55,747 bases of DNA, from NCBI GenBank assembly GCA_024275145.1, contig JAJRZR010000004.1, forward strand, positions 1-55,747. The letters run 5' to 3'. Origin of the DNA: Deltaproteobacteria bacterium (GTDB lineage Bacteria > Desulfobacterota > Dissulfuribacteria > Dissulfuribacterales > QOAL01). Shown one piece after another: positions 43,123 through 52,045 of the stretch. The position numbers were made by a program, and so were the translations under genes. The notes under the pieces were generated by a model, which saw only the letters and a program-made list of their open reading frames with translations, did not search any database and was not told the DNA's origin. Positions within the stretch are counted from its first letter, which is position 1. Each line of letters starts with the position of its first letter.

Positions 43123-43515
43123 TCAGTTATCCCTATGCTTCTTTAATAAACAGATTGGACATAAGCCCAAAAAGTCAAGGTGGTAATCGAGAACCTTGTA
43201 ACCGCATGCATCTATCACCGCCTGGTCTATACCCTGTATCGGATTTATTCTGACATCGGCAACACTGCCACATTCCACACACCTTATGTGGCTATGCTTG
43301 GAGATGTCCCCATCGTAACGCATCTGCCTGCCTACGAAATCGAGCTTCTGTATAATCCCAGCCGCTGAAAGCTGCTCAAGGTTCCTGTAAACCGTAGCAA
43401 GGCTTATCCTTGGAAGTCTCTTTTTAACGATTTCGTAAAGTTCATCCGCTGTTGGATGGGTTCGAAGCCTCTTAAGTTCCTCTAGAATCACTTCCCTTTG
43501 ATGGGTCATTCTCAA
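43123..43515 (-). CDS. Fur-family regulator, PerR-like
   Basis: 130 residues. TTG at 43515 with GGTGAG 5 bases upstream (ATG at 43509 also possible; family starts M-R-M-T). Winged helix 1-80 (RMTHQREVILEELKR, RISLATVYRNLEQLSAAGII), metal site KHSHIRCVECGSVADV and CPICLLKKH, i.e. two C-x2-C zinc pairs, and His residues for regulatory metal. PerR senses peroxide by Fe-catalysed His oxidation; Fur and Zur are alternatives. The position at the head of a peroxide-defence run favours PerR. Autoregulation: palindrome over its -10. Confidence 0.88.
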   Translation of the reverse strand: MRMTHQREVILEELKRLRTHPTADELYEIVKKRLPRISLATVYRNLEQLSAAGIIQKLDFVGRQMRYDGDISKHSHIRCVECGSVADVRINPIQGIDQAVIDACGYKVLDYHLDFLGLCPICLLKKHRDN

Positions 43516-43544
43516 TTTGGCTCACCTTTTTTAAATGATTATTA

Positions 43545-43573
43545 ATCTTAATTAAGAATTTTTCTCAAGTCAA
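43545..43573 (-). promoter_or_regulatory. Promoter and palindromic operator of the PerR-like gene
   Basis: On the minus strand TTGACT (43573-43568), 17-base spacer, TAAGAT (43550-43545). The perfect palindrome CTTAATTAAG (43547-43556) overlaps the -10, in a very A/T-rich stretch typical of Fur/PerR operators, although it is not a textbook Per box. Suggests negative autoregulation. Confidence 0.55.
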
Positions 43574-43787
43574 GACATTTTTTGCATGCCATTGCACATT
43601 GCCATGTATGCCGCAGATCCAAGTGCGGAGGCCATATCATCCCAACACCCCTTTCCTAGGGCATGTTTACCATATCCTGGTTGCAGGCCCCAAGGTCTCG
43701 ATATCCTTGCCGCCCCTCTTGAAAGGCATAAACTTTCATTGTATGCGGTTACAAGCTATCTCATTGTCAGGCAAAGGAGTCCTTCTC

Positions 43788-44222
43788 ATGGAAATCGTTT
43801 ACTTCTCTGATGACTTGAATATCAAACTGGGGGTTGGGCCTGATATGGCAGACATTACCGCCGACGTATCGAAGGCGGTTGAAAGATCCGGCATAGAAGA
43901 CGGCATCACTGTCTGTAATGTTATCGGCTCAACCGGTTCGATTACTACAATAGAATACGAACCAGGGGCAATCGAGGACCTTAAAAGGACCATTAACAGG
44001 CTTGCCGATCCTGCCGAAACATATCAACATGAACTGGCATGGCATGACGGAAACGGGCACAGCCATGTCCAGGCCGCACTGCTGGGGCCATCGATCAGCT
44101 TACCTGTACGCAGGAGACGCCTGCTTTTGGGCACCTGGCAACAGATCGTCATAATCAACCATGACAACCGGCCAAGAAACAGAAATGTAGTGATAAGTAT
44201 CGTTGGAAGGGCCCGTGCCTGA
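43788..44222 (+). CDS. YjbQ-family (UPF0047) protein
   Basis: 144 residues from ATG 43788 (AAGGAG 8 bases upstream); an upstream frame to 43599 is not supported. Family signatures: YEPGAIEDLKRTINRLAD, DGNGHSHVQAALLGPSISLPV, LLLGTWQQIVIINHDNRPRNRNVVISIVG. YjbQ proteins were shown to have weak thiamine-phosphate synthase activity in E. coli; in vivo role unknown. The N-terminal 10 residues are shorter than usual. TraB-like gene follows after 75 bases. Confidence 0.88.
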   Translation: MEIVYFSDDLNIKLGVGPDMADITADVSKAVERSGIEDGITVCNVIGSTGSITTIEYEPGAIEDLKRTINRLADPAETYQHELAWHDGNGHSHVQAALLGPSISLPVRRRRLLLGTWQQIVIINHDNRPRNRNVVISIVGRARA

Positions 44223-44297
44223 ATGTCCGCGACTTACTAGTGAGTAGTTACGAAAAAAGGGGTGGAAGTAAGCACACCCTGACAGTAATTTATATGT

Positions 44298-45473
44298 ATG
44301 GAAAAGAAAAATGGATACGCTCTTCACCGCGTGAATCTACCAGGAAAAGAGATAGTAATAGTAGGCACTGCGCATATTTCCAGGGAATCGGTTGAACAAG
44401 TCAGGGATGTAATCCTTGAACAGAGGCCGGAGTGCGTCTGTGTAGAGCTGGATGAAAAACGATTCAAGGCATTATCCCAGGAAAAGAAATGGGAGTCAAA
44501 GGACCTGATAGAGTTGATAAAACAGAAGCAGCTTGCCACCTTGCTGGCCAATATGATCCTTGGCGCCTATCAAAAGAGGCTTGGCGACAAGCTGGGCATA
44601 AAGCCAGGTAGTGAACTGGCAGAGGCGGTCAGGGTGGCCAGGGATTTATCGATTCCGGTGGAGCTTTGCGACCGGGATGTACGGGTAACCCTTCGCCGGG
44701 CCTGGAGGGCGGTTTCCATATTCAAGAAGGCCTACTTGCTGGCCAGCCTGGCTGCCAGCCTGTTCGACGATACGGAAATCTCCGAAGAAAGGCTGCGGGA
44801 ACTCAAAAAAAGTGACGTTATAACCGAACTCATGGAGGAGATAGGTGAATCGATGCCGGAACTCAAACGGGTCCTCATAGATGAGCGCGATACGTACCTG
44901 TCTGAAAAGATCAAGGCTGCACCAGGGAAACGGGTGGTTGCCGTGGTTGGCGCTGGGCACGTGACCGGTATAATGAAGTCATTGAAACAGGACCGCAGCC
45001 ATGCGATGGAGGAAATAGGAGAGATTCCCCCGGTATCCCGTGCTTGGAAGCTGGCAGGCTGGATCGTTCCATGCATTATCGTCGCCAGTCTGGTGACCAT
45101 AGGATTCCAAAAAGGCACTGGCGTTGCAGGGGAAAATGTCCTCTATTGGATATTGGCTAACGGGATATGTGCTGCGTTGGGGGCGGTACTGGCCTTGGCC
45201 CATCCCTTTACCATAGCAAGTGCCTTCGCAGCTGCCCCGGTTACAAGCCTCACCCCGGTTATCGGGGCTGGTTACGTGACTGCATTTGTACAGGCCATGG
45301 TCCGACCACCAGTGGTGAGAGAGTTTCAGACCGCCCTCAACGATATGGGCACATTTACGGGATGGTGGCGCAACAACCTGCTAAAAATCTTTCTTGCATT
45401 CCTGCTTCCAGGGTTTGGAAGCGTGATAGGTACCTGGCTGGGTGGATACAGGATCGTATCCAATCTCTTCTGA
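44298..45473 (+). CDS. TraB/PrgY-family membrane protein
   Basis: 391 residues. The N-terminal half is the TraB domain: EIVIVGTAHISRESVEQVRD, PECVCVELDEKRFKALS, RKVV-type VVAVVGAGHVTGIM near 215. The C-terminal third holds three or four membrane segments (LAGWIVPCIIVASLVTIGF, ANGICAALGAVLALAHPFTIASAF, IFLAFLLPGFGSVIGTWLGG). Prokaryotic relatives include PrgY, which inhibits a peptide pheromone; a Tiki-like metalloprotease activity is proposed for the fold. Role here unknown. Confidence 0.82.
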   Translation: MEKKNGYALHRVNLPGKEIVIVGTAHISRESVEQVRDVILEQRPECVCVELDEKRFKALSQEKKWESKDLIELIKQKQLATLLANMILGAYQKRLGDKLGIKPGSELAEAVRVARDLSIPVELCDRDVRVTLRRAWRAVSIFKKAYLLASLAASLFDDTEISEERLRELKKSDVITELMEEIGESMPELKRVLIDERDTYLSEKIKAAPGKRVVAVVGAGHVTGIMKSLKQDRSHAMEEIGEIPPVSRAWKLAGWIVPCIIVASLVTIGFQKGTGVAGENVLYWILANGICAALGAVLALAHPFTIASAFAAAPVTSLTPVIGAGYVTAFVQAMVRPPVVREFQTALNDMGTFTGWWRNNLLKIFLAFLLPGFGSVIGTWLGGYRIVSNLF

Positions 45474-45539
45474 CAACGGCCCGTCGTCTCTAACAGGTTA
45501 CAGCGATTCTATAACGATATATTCACAGGGGAACACCAC

Positions 45540-47252
45540 ATGAAAAATCAACCACCGAGATCATGCGTTCATCCATCAGGCCGCTTTACATGCGGGCTGC
45601 ACAGGCCATGTTACAAGGTCATAAATCTTAGACAAAGCGCTGCCAAGTCGTTACTGGGGCACGACGAGCAGGGCAGGCCCGTGGACAACCATATTAATTT
45701 TCCTGAAAACGATCTTAATATAACGAATACACAAGGGGTTTTCGAGATTCCTAATCCCTTTTCCTTCTGGGGCACGACATTCATATTGGAGGGACCTGCC
45801 AGAGGGTTTTCCAGCACCCCTGACAATTTCAGGTTCAAGCCGGAAGCAAGGTCACATCAGGAAGAATCTACCCTATTAAAAGACCTTCTAAAGGGAACGC
45901 TCTCAAATGGAAAGAGAAACTACAGCATAGGGGATCTACCCAGAAACCTCAAACTGGCCTTGGCCCAGACATCCAAGGATCCAGAGGTGCTTGAGGCACT
46001 GGCCAGGGATTCATGCAGGCTGGAGATCGGGCCTGCAGGCAGGCCTGTCGGTATGATCTACCGCTCAAATGGTTCGGGGGGCAGTACACCTGTCATCCTA
46101 GACCATGACATGTTCGAGGTATTGGGAAACAACCCCTTCCTTCCAGATGACTACAAGCTGGCCATGGTTCTCATACCAGGCGTCCAGGGCAGGAATCCGG
46201 TGGTGGGTGAATATGTACAAGGGCTTGAAACACATGTCTGGGAATACCTCAGGTCCAACAGCTATATTCCATGGGGACATTTCGCATCCAACATGGCCCA
46301 TGACTGTATCCGCTATGACGTAAGGGCGCTTACCCCTGGAGACATTACCGGACTCAGGCATCTCTATTATCAACGGGTATACGTAAAGATGGCTGCAAGT
46401 CTGGATGCGCTGGTAAAGACCTCAGGTAACGGTTCCATGGATCCCCTGATGGATCTAGTTCCACGTAACAGGCCCATGGACACCGATGAGTTGGAAAGGC
46501 TCAGAATGGCCTTGACCAGCCGTGCTGATCTCTTACTGGATGAAGGATACTCACTTCCCTTCACGTCCACCATGTGGGGTTGGAACTATGGCTTTGACTT
46601 TTCCGCCTCTGGTTATCGTCTCCATGCCTCCCATCAACAGATACACCAGCAATTTGCCATGATCCCCCCCTTTGTGGAAACCGTAGGCTGCGAAAGGCAG
46701 GGAGGAAAAACCGGCCGTATATCCACATATGCAGTGGGTGACAATGTTCGGGGATTCATCCGCCGGTTCGAGGATGCATATGGCCGGCCCTTTTTCAAGT
46801 GCTATATGGAGGCAATCTACTCCAACAAGAGACTGGATAAGAGAGCAGATCTGCCAGCCAATCTGGTAGTCCAGGAGGACGAAAATGCCATACTCTGCAT
46901 ACCAAAGGCCCAAAGATCACAGGGAGAGGTGCAAATCATTACAAAAAAGATCGGCAATATCCTTGAGGCAGACACAGAGACGCGGAGCACACTGGACAGA
47001 TTGATATTGCTGGCGGTAAGAACCCTGGCCAACATGGGGGCTGAAATGGTCACCTGCTACGAGGTCTCCAAGAGATTTGACGAGAGGGAGCTCGACCAGA
47101 GGCTGATGTACTGTTTCCTACCGCGTCATGCCCAATCACCCGGGGCCTTCAGCGAAAGGCAGGGACGTTGGGTTACCGGACACTTCCCTGAGGATTTTGC
47201 CAGGGCATTTTCCCATAACCTGGATCCGTGGGAGGATGGATCCGGCATCTGA
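45540..47252 (+). CDS. Large protein of unknown function, possible HIT/GalT-like motif
   Basis: 570 residues, soluble, no signal peptide. I cannot place it. The N terminus is Cys-rich (CVHPSGRFTCGLHRPCYKVINL). Residues about 45-100 (DNHINFPENDLNITNTQGVFEIPNPFSFWG) and 355-385 (GWNYGFDFSASGYRLHASHQQIHQQFAMIPPF) look conserved; H-x2-H-Q-Q-I-H is reminiscent of the H-x-H-x-Q nucleotide-transferase motif of the HIT/GalT superfamily, though spacing differs. It lies 67 bases after the TraB-like gene, plus strand, and ends 49 bases from the convergent RACo-like gene. Confidence 0.6.
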   Translation: MKNQPPRSCVHPSGRFTCGLHRPCYKVINLRQSAAKSLLGHDEQGRPVDNHINFPENDLNITNTQGVFEIPNPFSFWGTTFILEGPARGFSSTPDNFRFKPEARSHQEESTLLKDLLKGTLSNGKRNYSIGDLPRNLKLALAQTSKDPEVLEALARDSCRLEIGPAGRPVGMIYRSNGSGGSTPVILDHDMFEVLGNNPFLPDDYKLAMVLIPGVQGRNPVVGEYVQGLETHVWEYLRSNSYIPWGHFASNMAHDCIRYDVRALTPGDITGLRHLYYQRVYVKMAASLDALVKTSGNGSMDPLMDLVPRNRPMDTDELERLRMALTSRADLLLDEGYSLPFTSTMWGWNYGFDFSASGYRLHASHQQIHQQFAMIPPFVETVGCERQGGKTGRISTYAVGDNVRGFIRRFEDAYGRPFFKCYMEAIYSNKRLDKRADLPANLVVQEDENAILCIPKAQRSQGEVQIITKKIGNILEADTETRSTLDRLILLAVRTLANMGAEMVTCYEVSKRFDERELDQRLMYCFLPRHAQSPGAFSERQGRWVTGHFPEDFARAFSHNLDPWEDGSGI

Positions 47253-47301
47253 CCAGGCAAAGACGCACCCCCAGCTCTTCCCTGCAGGAACCGTGTGATC
47301 C

Positions 47302-49194
47302 TCATGTATCCATAAGTGCCTTGACCGAGGGGAAAAGGCCTGTGTCGGTATGGGGCAGGAACAGGCAGGACACATAGTGGTCCATGAACCTCGGATTGTC
47401 ACTGAGGTCAAAGTGCGTCATCATCTGGGCCACCTCTTGCATTTCCTGGATGACCGGCCATGATACCGCTGATGCCCTTGCCCCTATCAGGGAGCTATTC
47501 CCGGCAAAAAAGAACCTGTCGCGCGGGATATCAGGTAGCAAACCGATGGTAATGGCCTGATTCAGATCCAGGTAACTCCCGAAATTGCCTGCCAGTATAA
47601 TCCGTTCCAGGTCTTCAAGACCCATGCCGACGGACTCGAGCAGGGTCAGATAACCGGCAAACATGGCACCCTTTGCCCGTATGAGGTTTTCTACATCTGC
47701 CTCGGTAAAAACGATATCCTGGCCTATGGCAGTGGATTTTGCCTCGACCACTACGTATTCCCATCCATCCGTACCCTCCCTGACCCTGGGGGTGGACAGA
47801 TCGCGCCTGAACTTTCCCTGTGGATCAAGCACACCAGCCATGAAAAGGCCTGCCAGCAGACTTATTATGCCGGACCCGCATATGCCCCTTGCCTTCTTGC
47901 CACCGATAGTAAGGACCATGGGCTCATGGGTCTCTGGATGGATGTGAACCACCTCTATCGCCCCGGTGGTTGCACGCATTCCATATTTTATTCCACCCCC
48001 CTCGAAGGCAGGACCTGCCGAGCAGGCAGCACAGGCCATCCAGTCCTGGTTGCCCAACACTATCTCCCCGTTTGTACCAATATCAATGAACAGGGTCAGC
48101 TCCGGATGGTGATTGAGCCCTACTCCCACCACACCGGCAACTATATCCCCGCCAACGTAACTTGCCACGCATGGTGCCAAAAATATCCTCACATGCTCAG
48201 GCACCTTCAGACCGAGTTCAGATGCCCTTACAGGTGGAAACTCCGTAGCTACGGGCACATAGGGTTGTGCCCTCAGGAAACGGGTATCCAGCCCCAGGAG
48301 GAAGTGGGTCATTACAGTATTGGCAGCTATCGTGATGAGACCCAGTCCTTGCTCCTTAAGGCTCTCCCCCTGGCAGAGTTCGTCTATAAGTCTGTTCAGG
48401 CAATCCACGATCTTGTCCTGAAGGATCTTCATGCCTTCGGGCCTCTTTCCGAACTCCATCCTGGATATGACGTCTTCCCCGTAGCTTACCTGGGGATTAT
48501 AGTCAGAAACCTCTCCCATCACCTTGTTTTGATTGAGATCTAGAAGTTGCGCAGAAACGGTCGTGGTACCAATATCCACTGCAATGGCAAGGTGTTTGCC
48601 CGTTTGGTCACCCGGCTCGACCTTTATCAGACGCCTGGCATCCGGCCTGGCCGCCTGCATAAGGCTTGCCGTTACCCTCCAGTTATCCGTTCGAAGGGCC
48701 CCGGGTAATTTGAAAAGCACCTGGCTGTCCACCTCAAGGGTTATACCTTGTAAAGGCCCCTGCCCTATCTCCCTCCTTATCCTGCCAAGGTCACTGATAC
48801 TGTCCTCCGTGGTTGGTTCTGGAAGGATTACCCTTAACTTTCTGACCGCAGGCCGTAACGGCCATTTCATCTCCTGTCCCCTGGCATCGAGCCAGGAAAC
48901 CGCCCTTCTTGCTACAGGCCTGGCCAGGGCACGCCTGTCCATTTCGGATTCTACAGGCACACGCACCGTTATATCTGAACGCGGGTAGGTGGAACAGGCC
49001 TTCCAGGCACCGTCTTCGAATCTTTCGCCTTCCACATGGCCATCTTCCACGAATATGCGGCACTTGTTACAGACTCCAGCACCACCGCACGATGCATTTA
49101 CATGAACCCCGGCCTTCATTGCCGCCTTCAGAAGATTTTCATCCTCCAGGACCTGTATCTCTATATTTGATGGAAGAAAAGTTATTTTTGGCAT
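47302..49194 (-). CDS. RACo-like ASKHA-family corrinoid activation protein
   Basis: 630 residues from ATG 49194; a frame to 49392 exists but the family begins MPKITFLPSNIEIQV. N-terminal 2Fe-2S ferredoxin domain with Cys36, Cys42, Cys45, Cys67; linker to about 215; then the ASKHA ATPase (AIAVDIGTTTVSAQLLDL, CVASYVGGDIVAGV, FIDIGTNGEIVLG, GICGSGIISLLAGL, GNFGSYLDL). RACo-type proteins use ATP and low-potential electrons to re-reduce Co(II) corrinoid proteins. No methyltransferase or corrinoid protein is next to it here, so its partner is elsewhere. Divergent from the epimerase gene. Confidence 0.88.
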   Translation of the reverse strand: MPKITFLPSNIEIQVLEDENLLKAAMKAGVHVNASCGGAGVCNKCRIFVEDGHVEGERFEDGAWKACSTYPRSDITVRVPVESEMDRRALARPVARRAVSWLDARGQEMKWPLRPAVRKLRVILPEPTTEDSISDLGRIRREIGQGPLQGITLEVDSQVLFKLPGALRTDNWRVTASLMQAARPDARRLIKVEPGDQTGKHLAIAVDIGTTTVSAQLLDLNQNKVMGEVSDYNPQVSYGEDVISRMEFGKRPEGMKILQDKIVDCLNRLIDELCQGESLKEQGLGLITIAANTVMTHFLLGLDTRFLRAQPYVPVATEFPPVRASELGLKVPEHVRIFLAPCVASYVGGDIVAGVVGVGLNHHPELTLFIDIGTNGEIVLGNQDWMACAACSAGPAFEGGGIKYGMRATTGAIEVVHIHPETHEPMVLTIGGKKARGICGSGIISLLAGLFMAGVLDPQGKFRRDLSTPRVREGTDGWEYVVVEAKSTAIGQDIVFTEADVENLIRAKGAMFAGYLTLLESVGMGLEDLERIILAGNFGSYLDLNQAITIGLLPDIPRDRFFFAGNSSLIGARASAVSWPVIQEMQEVAQMMTHFDLSDNPRFMDHYVSCLFLPHTDTGLFPSVKALMDT

Positions 49195-49394
49195 TGACCT
49201 GTTCCCTGGTTCCGGTACGTGGCCATAGGGGCACAAGCCTGGTGCCCGCCACACTTTCTTTATTTTTTCTCCAGCCGTGATATTATCCGAGATTGTATAA
49301 TTGGCAAGCAGGAGATGGCCGGTATGGATCATTTGTACCTTACCGATGCTGGAATCGAACAGCTGGACAAGATGGATTAAACTGGAGGTCAACG

Positions 49395-50345
49395 ATGAAG
49401 ATTCTTGTTACTGGAGGTGCCGGTTTTATCGGCTCCAACGTCACGGATGCATACGTTGAGGCGGGACACGATGTGATAGTTGTGGATAACCTCTATTCCG
49501 GGAAAAGGGAAAACCTCAACCCATTGGCCAAATTCTATCTAATGGATATCAGGGCGAATGAACTGGAAAAGCTCATGGAATATGAAAGGCCCGATCTGAT
49601 CAACCACCACGCAGCCCAAATATCTGTTCCTGCATCGGTAGATGATCCACTTTTTGACGCATCCGTGAACATCCAGGGATTTGTGAACCTTCTCGAGGCA
49701 GCCAGGAAGGTTGGAACGTCAAAGGTAATATTCATCTCCTCTGGAGGTGCAATCTACGGTGAGGCCGAAGAGTATCCCACCTCCGAGGCCTATCCACCCC
49801 AACCCCTTTCGCCGTATGCAATTGCAAAGACGGTATGTGAAAACTACCTGGCCTTCTATAGGCACCAATATAACATCGACTATACGATCCTGCGGTATGC
49901 CAACGTATACGGCCCAAGACAGATACCGCATGGCGAGGCAGGGGTCGTCGCCATATTCATGGACAGACTTGTCAACAAGAAGCCATGCACCCTGTTTCAT
50001 TTCAAGGATCAGCCAGATGGCATGATAAGGGACTACTGCTACGTTGGAGACATTGTAGAGGCAAACCTGAAGGCCCTTGATTCCGGTAACGGAGAGGCAT
50101 TCAACATAGGAACGGGAAGGGAGACCAGAACCCTTGACCTCTACGATACCATATTCGAAGCAGTATCCCGGAAACTTGCCCTGCCGGAAGACCTGAAAAG
50201 GCCCCTGCGGGCCGCTGCAAGATCAGGCGATCTGACCAGGAGCTGCCTCGATATCTCAAAGGCAGCAAAGGCCCTTGGTTGGGCACCAAGAACAAATCTT
50301 CAGGAAGGCATAGAAAAAACGCTCGAATGGAGGCTTTCCCAATAA
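49395..50345 (+). CDS. NAD-dependent UDP-sugar epimerase (GalE-like SDR)
   Basis: 316 residues from ATG 49395 (GGAGG 6 bases before; the frame from 49293 is spurious). Extended SDR: TGGAGFIGS nucleotide-binding loop, active site SSGGAIYGE and YAIAKTVCEN (Tyr-x3-Lys), RYANVYGPRQIPHGEAGVVAIF, GDLTRSCLDISKAAKALGW. Pattern is that of UDP-glucose 4-epimerase or a related UDP-sugar epimerase for surface polysaccharide. Its stop overlaps the start of the nitrilase-RfaE2 fusion by 19 bases. Confidence 0.87.
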   Translation: MKILVTGGAGFIGSNVTDAYVEAGHDVIVVDNLYSGKRENLNPLAKFYLMDIRANELEKLMEYERPDLINHHAAQISVPASVDDPLFDASVNIQGFVNLLEAARKVGTSKVIFISSGGAIYGEAEEYPTSEAYPPQPLSPYAIAKTVCENYLAFYRHQYNIDYTILRYANVYGPRQIPHGEAGVVAIFMDRLVNKKPCTLFHFKDQPDGMIRDYCYVGDIVEANLKALDSGNGEAFNIGTGRETRTLDLYDTIFEAVSRKLALPEDLKRPLRAAARSGDLTRSCLDISKAAKALGWAPRTNLQEGIEKTLEWRLSQ

Positions 50346-51637
50346 AGCCTATAATCTCAATCTATCAATTCTGCCCTGTTCAGTCAGATGTAGACAAAAA
50401 CTGGTACCAGGTTGAAAGGGCCATAGGGTCTGCAGCCCGCCAAGGGGCCGACTTGATTCTACTGCCTGAGCTCTGGTCTACCGGGGCCATGGATGAAGGC
50501 CTGGCTCACCTTGCCGATTCCACTCCAGGGCTGCTAAGTGCTATGAAAGATCTGGCGGGCCGCTTGGGGATCACTATCTCAGGGAGCATGCCTGAGCGCT
50601 GTTGGGATGCCCCTGGCGGAAAGATCTTCAACACATCATTTTTGGTCTTCCCCTCTGGACGGATCGTAGGATACAGAAAGATCCATCTATTCGCGCCAAT
50701 GGGGGAAGAAAGGATATTTTCCCAAGGTGTTCAGCCAGTTGTCACCTCCTTTGGCGACGGCTCTTCCCAATCCTCTATCGCCCCGGCAATCTGCTTCGAT
50801 CTACGTTTTCCCGAGCTGATACGGACGCTTGCTTTCCAGGGCATGGAGATCCTTCTCGTCTCAGCCCTCTGGCCGATCGTTCGCAGGCAGCATTTCGATA
50901 CCCTGCTAAGATGCAGGGCCATGGAAAACCAGTGTTTCGTTGTAGCGGCAAACGCATGGGGGGCATCCGGCAATACCTATGCAGGTGGCGGATCAGGCAT
51001 ATATGGCCCCCAGGGAGAATGTCTCCTAAAGCTTGCAGATGGAGAGGTTCTGGGTTTTGCCAGGATCGACACATCCACGATCTACGAGGTCAGAAAAAAC
51101 TTCCTTACCGCACGGCCACCATCGGATTGGTGGCCCAGGTCCGAAAACAAGGTTGTCTCCTTTGAAGAACTCATCTGTGTTGTCAAAAGACGGCGAAGAG
51201 CTGGCCAGAAAATGGCCTTCACCAATGGATGCTTTGATATCCTCCATGCAGGACATGTTACATATCTGGAGGCTGCAAGGCGACTAGCCGATTTTCTTGT
51301 GGTTGGATTGAACAGTGACGAGTCGGTAAGAAGGCTGAAGGGTTCATCCAGACCAATCAATACGGATGGTGCTCGGGCACGGGTCCTGGCTGCTCTTTCC
51401 TCGGTTGACTACGTAGTAATCTTCCAGGAAGATACCCCGCTCAGACTCATAGAGAGGCTGTTGCCGGATATCCTGGTCAAGGGAGAGGACTGGGAGGAAG
51501 AAAAGATCGTTGGGGCAGGTAGGGTAAAGGAAGCCGGCGGACGTGTAGTCCGGATACCCTTTGTTCACGACATATCCACCACCAGGATATTAAAGGAAAT
51601 TACAAAAAGAAAGGACGAAAAGGATGAGAGGATGTGA
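50327..51637 (+). CDS. Nitrilase-domain protein fused to an RfaE2-type heptose-1-phosphate adenylyltransferase
   Basis: 436 residues; ATG 50327 lies inside the 3' end of the epimerase gene. Residues 5-265 are a carbon-nitrogen hydrolase with triad Glu48 (LPELW), Lys118 (YRKIHLF) and Cys156 (AICFDLRFPEL). Residues 290-430 are a nucleotidyltransferase of the RfaE2 type: KMAFTNGCFDILHAGHVTYL (H307-A-G-H310), VVGLNSDESVRRLKG, RARVLAALSSVDYVVIF, DILVKGEDW. RfaE2 makes ADP-heptose for LPS; nitrilases cleave amides. No stop or frameshift separates them. I know of no functional reason for the fusion. Confidence 0.9.
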   Translation: MEAFPIKPIISIYQFCPVQSDVDKNWYQVERAIGSAARQGADLILLPELWSTGAMDEGLAHLADSTPGLLSAMKDLAGRLGITISGSMPERCWDAPGGKIFNTSFLVFPSGRIVGYRKIHLFAPMGEERIFSQGVQPVVTSFGDGSSQSSIAPAICFDLRFPELIRTLAFQGMEILLVSALWPIVRRQHFDTLLRCRAMENQCFVVAANAWGASGNTYAGGGSGIYGPQGECLLKLADGEVLGFARIDTSTIYEVRKNFLTARPPSDWWPRSENKVVSFEELICVVKRRRRAGQKMAFTNGCFDILHAGHVTYLEAARRLADFLVVGLNSDESVRRLKGSSRPINTDGARARVLAALSSVDYVVIFQEDTPLRLIERLLPDILVKGEDWEEEKIVGAGRVKEAGGRVVRIPFVHDISTTRILKEITKRKDEKDERM

Positions 51638-51937
51638 TCAAAAGACGTGAGACCTGGACGAAGCGGAATTCAAAAGTGCATAGGCCTGGGCACCATCGTT
51701 TTCAAGCTTGACCCAGCGCCTGCCCGATAAAAACCACCATTGCTTTCCATCAAACCTTGCTACCTGGGCACCGTGATATGCCATCATTCTGCGAACCTCG
51801 TCAGTGGTATAGGGATTCTTATAATCACCCTTTACCTTGACATCCTGGCAGCCCGAAAGGAGAAAAAGGAAAATGGGTACAATGGCGGCTCTTGCCCAGA
51901 GACTGTTAATTTTTTTAAACAATATGCTATAGTCCAT
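51638..51937 (-). CDS. Small hypothetical lipoprotein
   Basis: 99 residues from ATG 51937. Hydrophobic leader with lipobox LLSGC (FLFLLSGCQDVKVKG), so likely acylated and exported after cleavage before Cys. The mature part (NPYTTDEVRRMMAYHGAQVARFDGKQWWFLSGRRWVKLE) is short with Trp/Arg pairs; no family recognised. No good ribosome site. It ends one base from the fusion gene, tail to tail. 108 bases to the TPR gene, with a small hairpin GGCATC-TACAT-GATGCC at 51996-52012. Confidence 0.55.
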   Translation of the reverse strand: MDYSILFKKINSLWARAAIVPIFLFLLSGCQDVKVKGDYKNPYTTDEVRRMMAYHGAQVARFDGKQWWFLSGRRWVKLENDGAQAYALLNSASSRSHVF

Positions 51938-52045
51938 AAAAAATATTTTAAAGACACAACCGAAAAAGTCAAGAACCTTTGTCTGAAGAACGCGAGGCAT
52001 CTACATGATGCCGCCTTTTCATGCCCGTTTTACCCACAGGGATCT

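Noticed and set aside
45540-47252. Calling the unknown protein a galactose-1-phosphate uridylyltransferase
   Set aside because: Only a loosely spaced His/Gln motif supports it; the Cys zinc motifs and overall size do not fit.
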